Assembly: GCF_026283945.1 (NCBI RefSeq)
Contig: NZ_JAPDPC010000001.1
Location: 2,170,001 to 2,234,000 of the forward strand
Direction of reading: 5' to 3'
Length of the DNA stretch: 64,000 nucleotides
Source of the DNA: Dyella humicola
GTDB lineage: Bacteria; Pseudomonadota; Gammaproteobacteria; Xanthomonadales; Rhodanobacteraceae
A program made the translations under genes and the position numbers. Positions 1 to 9,029 of this stretch are shown here, in pieces. Every line of letters begins with the position of its first letter. Within the stretch, counting starts at the first letter, position 1. Below the pieces are notes generated by a model that did no database searches, was not told the origin of the DNA, and saw only the letters and a list, made by a program, of their open reading frames with translations.

Positions 1-1153
1 AGGCGAGCGTTTTGGCGGTCTTCGCTGGCGTGGTCGGGAATCCGGCCAGGATGCACATGTTGGTCGGCAATCCGTTGCTCTGCAGCGTGCTCGCGTCATA
101 AGCCAGTGGCGCCTTGGGCAAGGACGCGCCGGCGACCGGCACGCCGACACCGTTGGGGCAGGCCGTGCCCGTCGTATCGACGAAATACACCGTGTTCACG
201 CCATTGCCGCCGCTGCCCTTGGTGAAATACACCACGTTGTCATGCACGGTCATGCCGCGGAAATTGTCGTCCTTGCCGATCTTGTCGGCCTTCAGGCCCA
301 GCGCGGTCACGGAGAAACTGGCTAAAGGCGTACTGGTTCCTGGGAGCTGGGCGATTTCCGGCAGGTGCGCCGGCGCAATGAACTGCGTGCCGGCGCCGAG
401 GACGACGCCAGCGGGTTGTGGATTGCTGCCATTGCCTGCATTGCCGGCGGTGAAGAAGTAGTCAGCGCCGTCGCGGTCGAGCAGGATGGCGGCACGGCCA
501 TTGTTGCCGCTGTAAGCATTGGTCTCGGTGAAGCTGAAGTGTCCCTTGCGGTCGACCGTGGCCACCGCCCGGTAGAAGCTTTGGCCATCCGGGTTGGTCG
601 GATCGACGGCGCCGGGCGTGTTCGAATTGGACACATCGAGCGTGTTCACCGGTGCGACGTAGCCCATGAAACTCAGGTGTTTGCGATCCTGCGAAAGATG
701 CAGCGCAAGTTCCGACTTCGAGCTGAAGCTGGTTACCAGCGCGCCTTCCGGCGCCGTCGGCAGCAGGCTATTGGGAACCTGTAGCGAATCAATCAGATGG
801 CCATCCGGGGTCAGCTGATCCAGATAGATGCGCGCCGTGATGCCGAAGCTGGCGTCGTACAGATCGTTGTTCCATACATAAGGGTAAGTACCGTCGTACG
901 GCGCGCCGCTGGCAGCGCCGCAGCCGCCCGTCGTATGGGCGCAATTGACTGGCAGGATCGTTCCGACCTGGACGTTGCTGGCCTTGTTGTCGTACACGCT
1001 GCGGCTCAGGACCAGATTGCCCGGCCAGAAATGGATGTCGTGCTGATGCCTGGAATCATCGGCATGGGCGAGAACGCCGGTGCCGAACAAAACGAGCGCG
1101 AGGGTCGCGCTGATACGCCGCCGAGCAATGCGAAGAGACAAAGCTTTTGTCAT
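1..1153 (-). CDS. Secreted protein of unknown function, 3' end cut by window edge
   Basis: An open frame runs from an ATG at 1153 to the left edge without a stop, so at least 384 residues are present and the C-terminus is missing. The N-terminus is a clear Sec signal peptide: basic start (MTKALSLRIARRR), hydrophobic core, then an Ala-x-Ala type site near residue 31. The mature part is rich in Gly, Asn, Asp and Thr, with aromatic beta-strand patterns such as NVVYFTKGSGG and NTVYFVD, which suggests a beta-rich, perhaps propeller-like, exported protein. A GGAGAG ribosome site lies a few bases before the ATG. I do not recognise the family. The signal peptide and continuous codon usage make it a real gene. 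Confidence 0.75.
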   Translation of the reverse strand, partial: MTKALSLRIARRRISATLALVLFGTGVLAHADDSRHQHDIHFWPGNLVLSRSVYDNKASNVQVGTILPVNCAHTTGGCGAASGAPYDGTYPYVWNNDLYDASFGITARIYLDQLTPDGHLIDSLQVPNSLLPTAPEGALVTSFSSKSELALHLSQDRKHLSFMGYVAPVNTLDVSNSNTPGAVDPTNPDGQSFYRAVATVDRKGHFSFTETNAYSGNNGRAAILLDRDGADYFFTAGNAGNGSNPQPAGVVLGAGTQFIAPAHLPEIAQLPGTSTPLASFSVTALGLKADKIGKDDNFRGMTVHDNVVYFTKGSGGNGVNTVYFVDTTGTACPNGVGVPVAGASLPKAPLAYDASTLQSNGLPTNMCILAGFPTTPAKTAKTLA

Positions 1154-1533
1154 GGTGCTCTCCAGGGGTCGTGGCTTGCCCAGGAATGGGCAAGCAGGGC
1201 CACGCTAGAGACAACTGGTGAAGGATTCTTGACAAAGCGCGACGTTTCGAACGAAAGGCCAACGATCGGCGCATCTCTGTTACACGTCCAAGCGCACTGA
1301 TCGCAAAAGGTTGCGAGCGGAAGTGACCATGAAATACATGGTGGTCGCCCGGCCACGCCGCCGCGCTATTCGCCCCGGGCGTATGGCGAGGGTTTCTCGA
1401 TCAGAAAGGCAGCTAGAACCTCCTTGCACTTCGGCGGCAGCCCCTCGGACGGCGTCCGTGCTTGGGTTGCAGCCCGTGCACGGTATCAATTTGCCTTCAT
1501 GCCACCCAGCGGTGGCATGACGATGGTTCGTTT
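1154..1533. other. Intergenic region, 380 bp
   Basis: It separates the secreted-protein gene from the SRPBCC gene. It should hold the promoter of the former; I see no convincing -35/-10 pair. It contains the stem-loop at 1497-1520 described separately. Confidence 0.5.
1497..1520. repeat. Perfect 10-bp inverted repeat, possible terminator
   Basis: TCATGCCACC and GGTGGCATGA flank a four-base loop (CAGC). It lies 14 bases after the stop of the leftward SRPBCC gene, the position of a terminator for it. No T-run follows on either strand, so a classical Rho-independent terminator is not proven. Confidence 0.4.
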
Positions 1534-2004
1534 TCACAAAGTCTCGGGCACGCCTGTCGCTGCTCCGTTCCTGGCTTCGATGGCCTCAATACTGTTCGCA
1601 AAAGCCCTTTCCAGAACGGACCTGCCGACGCTTCCAAGTACTAACGCGAGTAAACGTCCCTTGATGTTCTTGCCTTCGCGCACCAGGACCGCGTCTAGTG
1701 CAGTCGTGCCATCCGGCAGGCGCGTGAATGTGTAGACATGACTTGAACGTCCTCCCCATACGTTGGAGTCGGTTGTCGTCATGACGACGCGATCGGGATC
1801 GGACCAGTTGTAGTGCAGTCGTTCCCAGATGCCCGCCGAGCCCTCCGTTACGTCAGCCTCTGAGGGGCCGCGGTGATGCACCTTTAGGTACTCATCGGAA
1901 CTGTTGCCAAAGAGCATCGAGCGGCCGGGCCCGAAGTCGGTGAGCCCAGCGATAAACTGCTCGGGCGTCGAAGTAGTTTTGTAGTGAAAGCGGATCGTCG
2001 ACAT
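1534..2004 (-). CDS. SRPBCC (START/polyketide-cyclase-like) family protein
   Basis: The product has 156 residues. The opening STIRFHYKTTSTPEQF, the middle WSDPDRVVMTTTDSNVW and the C-terminal amphipathic helix fit the helix-grip fold of SRPBCC proteins, which bind hydrophobic ligands or act as small cyclases/hydrolases. No catalytic assignment is possible. The ATG at 2004 is chosen because GAGGA sits seven bases upstream; a longer reading from 2025 has no good ribosome site. The gene stands alone, about 190 bp downstream of the RND outer-membrane gene on the same strand. Confidence 0.7.
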   Translation of the reverse strand: MSTIRFHYKTTSTPEQFIAGLTDFGPGRSMLFGNSSDEYLKVHHRGPSEADVTEGSAGIWERLHYNWSDPDRVVMTTTDSNVWGGRSSHVYTFTRLPDGTTALDAVLVREGKNIKGRLLALVLGSVGRSVLERAFANSIEAIEARNGAATGVPETL

Positions 2005-2213
2005 GATGAGGTCCTCTGTAATCACTGAAGTCGGATGGGTTACTCGCGAATTTCAAGGTTGAGAGTCATGAGCCAAGTTGGAGCTGGCGTATGGCGTGAT
2101 AATTGCCGTCTGGGCGTGCAGGGGAACCAAGATTTCCCCACACAGAAGCAGCACATTTATCAGTTGGTTTTTACTTGGGAAATCGAGATCCGTCGCTTCA
2201 GCGCCAGACTTTT

Positions 2214-3677
2214 TCATTCCGCACGCGCCTTCCCAGCGACATCAACGGAAGTCGAAGACAGATCGTCGCGCTGCCATCCGCCACCAAGTGCTTTGATCAG
2301 AAGAACGCTTGAGGTCATTCGTCGAGTCTTGATGTCGGCAGCGGTCAGGCGTGCGGCCAGCTCTGTGTTCTGCGCTTGAACGACGTTGAAATTGCTTTGT
2401 AACCCTCCTGCATAGAGGTCCGTGGCGTGGCGCGTGGATTCGGCGGCGGCAGCGACCGCCGCCTGCTGTGTCTGGGCTTCCTCGCTCAAGCGATGCAAGG
2501 ACGACAGGTTGTCTTCCACCTCACCGAAGGCGTTGAGCGCGCTCTGTCGGTAGGCAGCCACAGCCTCGGCGTGGCCTGCGCGGGCTTTGGCGGTGCCAGC
2601 CTTACGGCGGCCGCCATCGAAGACGTTGAGAAGTGCGGTGGGGCCGAACGACCAGGCTTCCGATGGCGCACTGAACAGCTTGCCTGCCGCGGCGGATTGC
2701 ACGCCGAAAAGTGCCGTGAGGTTGAGCGTAGGGAAATAGGCGGCGCGCGCCACGCCAATATCGGCATTGGCCGCAGACACGCGATTTTCTGCCGCAGCGA
2801 TGTCGGGCCGGCGCTCAAGCAACGTCGACGGGATGTCGACGGCGATGGCCGGCGGCTCGACGTCGAGCGGACGCGCGGGCAGGGACAGGTTGGACGGCGG
2901 CGCGCCGGTAAGAATGGCGATGGCGTGTTCCAGGTTCGCGCGCTTGAGCCGCATCTCGGTGGCTTGCGTGCGGGCACCCTCCAGTTGCGCCTGGGCGGTG
3001 GATACGTCCCCCTTGCGGGCATATCCGACCTGCACCCGTGCCTGCGTCAGCTCCAGAAATTTTTGGTAGTTGCGGACGGTGTCGTCAAGGATGTTCTGCT
3101 CAAGGTCGTAGCCGCCGAGCACGAAGTAGTCGATGGCCAGCTCAGCATGGATGCGCAGCTCGACCCCTGCCAGATCGTCGCCAGACGCACCCGCCCGGAA
3201 CTTACCCGCCTTCACTTCATTGCGGACGCGGCCCCACAGGTCGATCTCGTAATTGAGGTCAAAGCCTGCTTCGTATTGCTTGAACGTGCGGTTGTGCAGC
3301 GGATCGGCCACGGAGGCGGAGAGATGGTTGCGCGTTGCCGACCCGGTCGCGTCCACCGTGGGATAGTAGTCTGCCTGCGCTACACGCGCGTCAGCGCGGG
3401 CCTCGTCGAAGCGGGCGATCGCCCCCTGGATATCCTGGTTGGCCTGGGTGGCTTGCTCCTCGAGCTTGTCCAGGGTGGGGTCATTGAAGACGTGCCACCA
3501 GTTACCCGGCGGCTGTCCGCCACCCGGCTGGGCCACAGTCCAGTCGCCGATTTCCTTGTATGCCTCGACCGGTGGAAGTGTTGGTCGCGCGTCCTTCGGC
3601 GCCAGATCGCAGGCACCCAGCATGGAAACGGCGAGCGCGACGCCTATCACGCGTAAGCGCAGCGACGTGGTTTTCAT
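2214..3677 (-). CDS. RND efflux outer-membrane lipoprotein (NodT/OprM family)
   Basis: This 487-residue protein is the TolC-like outer-membrane channel of a tripartite efflux pump. The signal peptide ends in the lipobox LGAC with Cys23 as the lipidation site. Two OEP repeats follow, with the family patterns NWWHVFNDPTLDKL, ERRPDIAAAENRV and the Ala/Gln-rich coiled-coil helices. Length is normal for the family (about 460-500). Its ATG overlaps the stop of the adaptor gene (ATGA), so it is translationally coupled as the last gene of the pump operon. The substrate cannot be read from the sequence. Confidence 0.93.
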   Translation of the reverse strand: MKTTSLRLRVIGVALAVSMLGACDLAPKDARPTLPPVEAYKEIGDWTVAQPGGGQPPGNWWHVFNDPTLDKLEEQATQANQDIQGAIARFDEARADARVAQADYYPTVDATGSATRNHLSASVADPLHNRTFKQYEAGFDLNYEIDLWGRVRNEVKAGKFRAGASGDDLAGVELRIHAELAIDYFVLGGYDLEQNILDDTVRNYQKFLELTQARVQVGYARKGDVSTAQAQLEGARTQATEMRLKRANLEHAIAILTGAPPSNLSLPARPLDVEPPAIAVDIPSTLLERRPDIAAAENRVSAANADIGVARAAYFPTLNLTALFGVQSAAAGKLFSAPSEAWSFGPTALLNVFDGGRRKAGTAKARAGHAEAVAAYRQSALNAFGEVEDNLSSLHRLSEEAQTQQAAVAAAAESTRHATDLYAGGLQSNFNVVQAQNTELAARLTAADIKTRRMTSSVLLIKALGGGWQRDDLSSTSVDVAGKARAE

Positions 3678-4888
3678 GATTTGCCCGCCTTCGATGTCAC
3701 CGCGGCATCACCCGCGGCCAGGCGTCGATCCGCACCCGCGGCAGGCGTCTGGCGAACGCGCACGCTGGAGCCGCTCGCGAGCGAGGCGGGCGGGTTGAGG
3801 ATCACCGCGTCGCCAGGCTGGAGGCCGGTCGTGATCTCCACCTCGGTGCCGAAGTCGCGGCCAAGCGTGACGGCATGGAGCACCACGCGGCCGTTCGGGG
3901 CCGCCGTCGCCACGCGCAGGCCTTCCGACTGGAACAACAGGGCATTGGCCGCCACGCGCACGGCGTGGCTGGTGTTGGGCAGGGTGAAATGGACGTCCGT
4001 ATAGCCGCCCGGGAACAGTTCGCCCTTGGCGTTGTCCGTTTCCAGCTCGACCAGCAGCGTGCGGCTGACCGGCTCGATGGCATTGGCCGTACGAACCAGT
4101 TGGGCCTCGAAGACCCGGCCGGGCTGCTCGGGAAACTGCAGCTTGACCGGCACACCCGGACGAATACGTGCGGCGTAGTTCTGCGGCACCTGCACATAGA
4201 TGCGCAGCTTGCTCAGATCAGCGACACGGAAGAGTTCCGGACCGTTGCCGCTGCCAGCATCGATCAGCGCGCCGATATCGGTCTTGCGCGTGGTCACTAC
4301 ACCATCGTAGGGCGCCACCACCCGTTCGAAGCCCACCAACTGCCTCAGTCGATCGACGTTGGCCTCGCTTGCCGCGACCAACGCGGCCTTGGCAGCCGCG
4401 TCGCTCGACGCCTGGTCCTCGTCCTGCTGTGACACGGATTCCGTGGGGAGCAAGGCGTGGACGCGTTTTGCCGTGGCTTGGGCGACACGGTCATTCGCGC
4501 GTGCAGTCAGCAGGTCGGCCTCGGCCTGGCGAAGTTGACGGTCTACTTCAGGCGAATCGATGTCGGCCAGCAGGTCGCCCGCTTTCACCTTGCTCCCAAT
4601 ATCCACGTACCAGTGCTTGATGTAACCGCTGGTGCGGGCGTAGATGGGCGTGTCGAACTTCGCCTGGACCGTACCGGGAAGCACGACGTCTTCCTGGTCT
4701 GGCGTAGGCTTGGCGGATGCCACGGAAACGGTCGGCACCGAGGCCTCTTCCGTGGACTTGATCACGGCCGCTTCGGCTTCGTGCCTGGACCAAATGCCAG
4801 CGATCGCCAGCGCCAGGAGGACGGCCGTCCCTGTGTAGAGCGCCGGGGCCGCGCGCCGGCGGGCAGGGGAGTGGTGTTCAGTAGTCAT
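3674..4888 (-). CDS. RND efflux periplasmic adaptor (membrane fusion protein)
   Basis: The product has 404 residues. It has an N-terminal membrane anchor (about residues 16-34, LYTGTAVLLALAIAGIW), then the barrel-sandwich/lipoyl half-motif (ARTSGYIKHWYVDIGSKVKAG), a helical hairpin rich in Ala/Arg/Gln, the second lipoyl half (VVAPYDGVVTTRKTDIG), a beta-barrel domain and a membrane-proximal domain. It links the inner-membrane pump to the outer-membrane factor. The ATG at 4888 is chosen because the protein begins there with a normal anchor; the frame stays open further upstream but that part is Arg/His-rich and overlaps the transporter gene. Confidence 0.92.
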   Translation of the reverse strand: MTTEHHSPARRRAAPALYTGTAVLLALAIAGIWSRHEAEAAVIKSTEEASVPTVSVASAKPTPDQEDVVLPGTVQAKFDTPIYARTSGYIKHWYVDIGSKVKAGDLLADIDSPEVDRQLRQAEADLLTARANDRVAQATAKRVHALLPTESVSQQDEDQASSDAAAKAALVAASEANVDRLRQLVGFERVVAPYDGVVTTRKTDIGALIDAGSGNGPELFRVADLSKLRIYVQVPQNYAARIRPGVPVKLQFPEQPGRVFEAQLVRTANAIEPVSRTLLVELETDNAKGELFPGGYTDVHFTLPNTSHAVRVAANALLFQSEGLRVATAAPNGRVVLHAVTLGRDFGTEVEITTGLQPGDAVILNPPASLASGSSVRVRQTPAAGADRRLAAGDAAVTSKAGKS

Positions 4889-4911
4889 GTTGCTTGACCC
4901 TATGAGTAGTC

Positions 4912-7900
4912 TTAAATCGGTTCGGCGGACAGGCGAAGTGAGCCGGCGCTCTGCCGGCGCGCGTGGACAAGCGAGAACACCGCCGGCACAAAGATCAGCG
5001 TCGCAACCGTGGCCAGGCACAGGCCGCCGATCACCGCGCGGCCGAGTGGAGCGTTCTGTTCGCCGCCATCGCCCAGTCCCAGCGCCATCGGGAGCATGCC
5101 GATGATCATGGCCAGTGCGGTCATGAGCACGGGACGGAAGCGCATGAAGCCCGCCTCGAGTGCCGCCTCCAGCGCATTGCCCGTTTCGGCCAGTCGTTCC
5201 CTTGCGTGGCTCACCACCAGGATGCTGTTGGCCGTGGCGACGCCGACGCTCATGATGGCGCCGGTGAGTGCCGGCACGCTCAGCGTCGTGTGCGTCAAAA
5301 ACAGCGCCCACACGATGCCCGCCAGCGCCGCGGGGAGTGCGGTCACGATGACGAAGGCGTCAGTCCACGACTGGAAGTTGATCACGATGAGCAGGTAGAC
5401 CAGCAACACCGCGAAGGCCAGTCCCCCAAACAGGCCTCCAAACGAAGACTGCATCGTCTGCACCTGACCGCGGATGGTGATGGTCGAGCCCTTCGGAAGG
5501 TCCTTCTTCATGCTGTCGACCACCTTGGCCACGTCGGTGGCGACAGCGCCGAGGTCGCGGTCCTGCGGCGCCAGGTAGATGTCGATCAGCGGCGCGACGT
5601 TGTAGTGCGAGACGACGGCGGGGCCCACGCCACGCGTGATCGAACTGATCGCGCCCAGGATTTGCGGCTGCGTGCCGGCCGAGCCCGTCACGGGAATGTT
5701 CCTCAGTGCATCCAGCGAATTGAGCTGCGGCTGGGGCGTCTGCGTGACCAGCGGGTAGGACACGCCGGACTTTGCATCCATCCAGAACGTGGGGTTGGTC
5801 TGGAAGCTGCCGGTCAGGGATACCAGCAGGTTGTTCGCCACGTCACGTTGCGCAAATCCCAGCTCCAGCGCGCGACTGCGATCCACCTTGACGTCGAACT
5901 CGGGATAGTCGAGCGCCTGCTGGATGCGCGCGTCCGCCACACCCGGCACATGGCGCAGGCGTTCCAGCAGGTTCTGCGCGAACGTGTTGTTGGCCGTGAC
6001 ATTGAAGCCGCTGACCTGCACGTCCACGGGCGCCGGCGAGCCGAAGCTGAGGATCTGCGTCACGATGTCCGCCGGCAGGAACGAGAAGGTGACGCCCGGG
6101 AATGATTGCGGCAGCGTCTGGCGCAGGCGGCGGACGTAATCTCCCGTCGATCCGTGCTTTTCATTCAGTGTGATCAAGATGTCCGCATCCGATGCCGTCG
6201 TGGGCGCGGAGTTGCTGTAGGCAAGGTTGATGCCGCTCACCGGCAGGCCGACGTTGTCGACCAGGCTCTGGATTTCCTGCCCCGGGATGACCTTACGAAT
6301 CTGCGCGTCGATCTGCTCGGAAAGCTTTGCGGTTTCCTCAACCCTCACGCCTGCGTGCGCCCGGAAATGCAGCTTGATCTGGCCCGTATCCACCGACGGG
6401 AAAAAGTTCTGGCCGAGCCATGGCGTGAGCAGGAGCGATGCAAATACGCCGCCCAAAAACACGGGGATAAACACGCGGCGCCGATCGATGACGGCCTTGA
6501 GCAGATCCTGGTAGCGAAGCCGGATCGCTTCGAACTGACGCTGGAAGGTGTGTTGGAAGCGGGCCATCGCGTGGCGCGGTGCGCTGTCTTCGTGATGCTG
6601 GTGCATGCGTAGCCAATACTTGGCCAACGTGGGTACCAGCGTGCGCGAGAGCACGTAGGAGGCCAGCATGGCGAAGCAGATTGCTTCGGCCAGCGGCACG
6701 AACAGGTAGCGGGCCACGCCATCCAGGAAGAACATGGGCACGAACACGATGCAGATGCACAGCGTCGCCACGAAGGCGGGCACGGCGATCTCGTGCGCAC
6801 CGTTGAGGATGGCCTCCTCGACGCCTTCGCCGCGCTCCAGGTGGGTGTTGATGCTTTCGATGGCAACCGTCGCGTCATCCACCAGGATGCCGACCGCGAG
6901 CGCCAGGCCGCCAAGCGTCATGATGTTGATGGTTTGCCCCAGCAGCGACAGGCAGATGATCGACGCCAGGATGGAAAGCGGAATCGAAATGGTGATGATC
7001 AAGGTCGATCGCCAGCTTCCCAGGAACAGCAGGATCATCAGGCCCGTCAGCGCGGCGGCGATGATGGCCTCGCGCACGACACCGTCGATCGCGCCCTTGA
7101 CGAACAGCGACTGGTCGCCAATGGGGTTGATGTTCAACGCGGGTGGCGAGGCTTCCCGCACCTGCGGAAGGCGTTGCTTGATCTGCTCGATGATGTCGAG
7201 CGTCGAGGCATCGCCTGTCTTCTGGATGGTCATTAGCGTGGCCGGGGCGCCGTTGACGCGGACGATGTTGGTCTGCGGGGAAGAGCCATCGCGTACGTGG
7301 CCAACGTCGCGGAAGTAGACGATCGAACCGTTGCTCGTCTTGATCGGCAAGTTGTTGTATTCGTCGACCGCCCGCGGGCTTCCGTTCAACCTGATGTTGT
7401 ATTCGAACTGCCCGACTTTTTCCGTTCCCGCCGGAATGATGAGGTTTTGGCCGGCGACCGCGTTGACCACGTCATTGGCCGAGACGCCACGCTCCCTCAG
7501 CAGGCGCTGATCAAGGTCGAACTGGATCTGGCGCTGGCGGCCTCCGTAAGGGTAGGGAATGGAGGCGCCAGCCACGCCGGCCAGTTGCGTGCGCACGAAA
7601 TTGTTCGCCTGGTCGAACAGGCCTTGCTCGTTGATCGTCGGGCTGGACAGCGCCAGCTGGATGATGGGGACGCTGGAGGCGTTATAGGCAAGGATCTGCG
7701 GCGGCGTTGTTCCGGGCGGCAATTGCTTGAGCCAGGACTGCGAGACCGCCGTGAGCTGGCTCATCGACAGGTCGACGTTCGTCCCCTTGTGGAAGAAGAA
7801 CTTCACTACCGCGATGCCGTTCAACGACTGCGACTCGATGTGCTCGATGTTGTTCACGGTAACCAGGGAGACGCGCTCGAAGCCGCCCGTGATACGGCCA

Positions 7901-8079
7901 CTCATCTCGTCCGGCGGCAAGCCGTTGTAGTTCCAGATGACGCTGACGACGGGGATGTCGATGCTCGGAAAGATGTCCTTGGGGGTGCGGACAATCGTCA
8001 GTACGCCCAGGATCAGCAGCAGCAGCGCCAGCACGATGAAGGTATAGGGCCGGCGCAGTGCCAGCTGGACGATCCACAT
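4912..8079 (-). CDS. RND family efflux transporter permease (AcrB/HAE-type)
   Basis: This is the inner-membrane proton-driven pump, 1055 residues, the normal length for the family. It opens with MWIVQLALRRPYTF followed by TM1, has a large periplasmic porter loop, a central block of TM helices with the family pattern ALAVGILVDDATVAIE (the paired Asp of proton relay in TM4) and a second loop and TM block ending GLCLATVATLIFVPAVF. It is first of three pump genes, 23 bp before the adaptor gene. The upstream palindrome at 8098-8146 and divergent HxlR regulator suggest repression by that regulator (inference). Confidence 0.95.
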   Translation of the reverse strand: MWIVQLALRRPYTFIVLALLLLILGVLTIVRTPKDIFPSIDIPVVSVIWNYNGLPPDEMSGRITGGFERVSLVTVNNIEHIESQSLNGIAVVKFFFHKGTNVDLSMSQLTAVSQSWLKQLPPGTTPPQILAYNASSVPIIQLALSSPTINEQGLFDQANNFVRTQLAGVAGASIPYPYGGRQRQIQFDLDQRLLRERGVSANDVVNAVAGQNLIIPAGTEKVGQFEYNIRLNGSPRAVDEYNNLPIKTSNGSIVYFRDVGHVRDGSSPQTNIVRVNGAPATLMTIQKTGDASTLDIIEQIKQRLPQVREASPPALNINPIGDQSLFVKGAIDGVVREAIIAAALTGLMILLFLGSWRSTLIITISIPLSILASIICLSLLGQTINIMTLGGLALAVGILVDDATVAIESINTHLERGEGVEEAILNGAHEIAVPAFVATLCICIVFVPMFFLDGVARYLFVPLAEAICFAMLASYVLSRTLVPTLAKYWLRMHQHHEDSAPRHAMARFQHTFQRQFEAIRLRYQDLLKAVIDRRRVFIPVFLGGVFASLLLTPWLGQNFFPSVDTGQIKLHFRAHAGVRVEETAKLSEQIDAQIRKVIPGQEIQSLVDNVGLPVSGINLAYSNSAPTTASDADILITLNEKHGSTGDYVRRLRQTLPQSFPGVTFSFLPADIVTQILSFGSPAPVDVQVSGFNVTANNTFAQNLLERLRHVPGVADARIQQALDYPEFDVKVDRSRALELGFAQRDVANNLLVSLTGSFQTNPTFWMDAKSGVSYPLVTQTPQPQLNSLDALRNIPVTGSAGTQPQILGAISSITRGVGPAVVSHYNVAPLIDIYLAPQDRDLGAVATDVAKVVDSMKKDLPKGSTITIRGQVQTMQSSFGGLFGGLAFAVLLVYLLIVINFQSWTDAFVIVTALPAALAGIVWALFLTHTTLSVPALTGAIMSVGVATANSILVVSHARERLAETGNALEAALEAGFMRFRPVLMTALAMIIGMLPMALGLGDGGEQNAPLGRAVIGGLCLATVATLIFVPAVFSLVHARRQSAGSLRLSAEPI

Positions 8080-8097
8080 GAGGGGATTGCTCTCAAA

Positions 8098-8146
8098 GGT
8101 TGCATAATTAAACCCTTTATAGTCAAAAAGGTTTTATAATGCAACC
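8098..8146. promoter_or_regulatory. Divergent control region with large inverted repeat, likely HxlR operator
   Basis: GGTTGCATAATTAAACC (8098-8114) and GGTTTTATAATGCAACC (8130-8146) form a nearly perfect inverted repeat of 17-bp arms with a 15-bp spacer. On the minus strand TTGCAT and TATAAA lie 17 bp apart inside it, a good sigma-70 promoter for the RND operon. On the plus strand TATAAT occurs at 8135-8140, but its -35 is poor. The AT-rich block stands out from high-GC surroundings. Binding by the adjacent HxlR protein is inferred from position. Confidence 0.65.
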
Positions 8147-8193
8147 GTTTTGTGCTATGTTGTTCGCGGGTTTTCTTGCAGAGGTAGCCACGC

Positions 8194-8679
8194 ATGCGAC
8201 GCGTAAGCTTGATGGAAGCGACTTGCCCTATTGCTCGGGCGCTCGACGAGATCGGCGACTGGTGGACGCTGCTGATCGTGCGAGATGCCTTCGGTGGCAT
8301 GACCCGCTTCAGCGAGTTCCAGAAGAGCCTCGGGCTCGCCAAAAACATTCTCAGTGAACGACTCAGGACGCTGGTTGCCAATGGTGTGCTGGAAAAGCGG
8401 CCTGCTGCCGACGGCGGCGCGCGCAGCGAATATCACCTCACCGAAAAGGGACGCCAACTCCGCGTCATTCTGTTCGCCTTGCGCCAGTGGGGCGAGGATC
8501 ACCTCTTCGAAGAAGGTGAGGAAATGATGCTCGCTCGTGACCGTGGCAACTTGCCTATCGCACGCTTGAGCCTGGTCAATGCAGCCGGCGAGAGCTTGGC
8601 GCCTGACGACATCGTGGTGGCCAAAGGTCACAAGCGAAAGCGTGTTGGTCGCGCAGACGGGCAGGCGACGCTCGCCTGA
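8194..8679 (+). CDS. HxlR family transcriptional regulator
   Basis: A 161-residue winged-helix regulator. The hallmark opening is present: CPIARALDEIGDWWTLLIVRD with the conserved Cys (Cys11), then the recognition region RFSEFQKSLGLAKNILSERLR and the wing GGARSEYHLTEKGR. Many HxlR proteins are about 110-130 residues; this one has a C-terminal extension of about 40 residues. It is divergent from the RND pump genes and shares their AT-rich control region, so it probably represses the pump and itself. An alternative start at Met7 (8212) is possible. Confidence 0.88.
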   Translation: MRRVSLMEATCPIARALDEIGDWWTLLIVRDAFGGMTRFSEFQKSLGLAKNILSERLRTLVANGVLEKRPAADGGARSEYHLTEKGRQLRVILFALRQWGEDHLFEEGEEMMLARDRGNLPIARLSLVNAAGESLAPDDIVVAKGHKRKRVGRADGQATLA

Positions 8680-8693
8680 CTGTCGACGGGTAG

Positions 8694-8924
8694 GGTATCG
8701 CCGTAGCTGCCTTCCCGCGGACGCCACTCTTCGAGGTCGTCCGTGCATTCGACCTCAGCAAGTATGCCCGCAGCGCCCAAGATTTCCGAAATGGCTGGCA
8801 GATCCAATTCCCAGCTCATCCTGAAGGCATCGTGCTTTCCCGGACCTTCTTTGGCGCATGGCCGAAACAGGACTTAAAGGCGCGACTGAACCCGTCCACG
8901 ACGACTGACTTGTCGGTGGCATAA
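8694..8924 (+). pseudogene. Possible C-terminal gene remnant, unidentified
   Basis: The 350-bp gap after hxlR contains one plus-strand frame, open from after a TAG near 8693 to TAA at 8922-8924, whose product reads like genuine protein (for example VVRAFDLSKYARSAQDF and IVLSRTFFGAWPKQDL) and has GC-rich third positions. It has no usable start codon or ribosome site. I read it as the tail of a decayed gene but cannot name the family. It may also be chance. Confidence 0.25.
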
Positions 8925-9029
8925 CACCGCGCGCGGCAACCCATGCCGCCAAGGCAGGTTGGCGACCAAGGATCCTCCACGAGAGCTGCAGGGCTGAGGC
9001 GCTGTCCGCCTCAGCCCTGCGCCATTCGG

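Noticed and set aside
2427-3656. 409-codon open frame on the plus strand opposite the outer-membrane channel gene
   Set aside because: Shadow of the real minus-strand gene in GC-rich DNA; Arg/His-rich product with no ribosome site or family pattern.
4889-5311. Upstream extension of the adaptor frame
   Set aside because: It overlaps the RND transporter and is Arg/His-rich; the signal anchor begins at 4888.
4963-6105. 380-codon open frame on the plus strand opposite the RND transporter
   Set aside because: Product is low-complexity His/Arg/Asp/Gln; the minus strand carries a complete RND pump.
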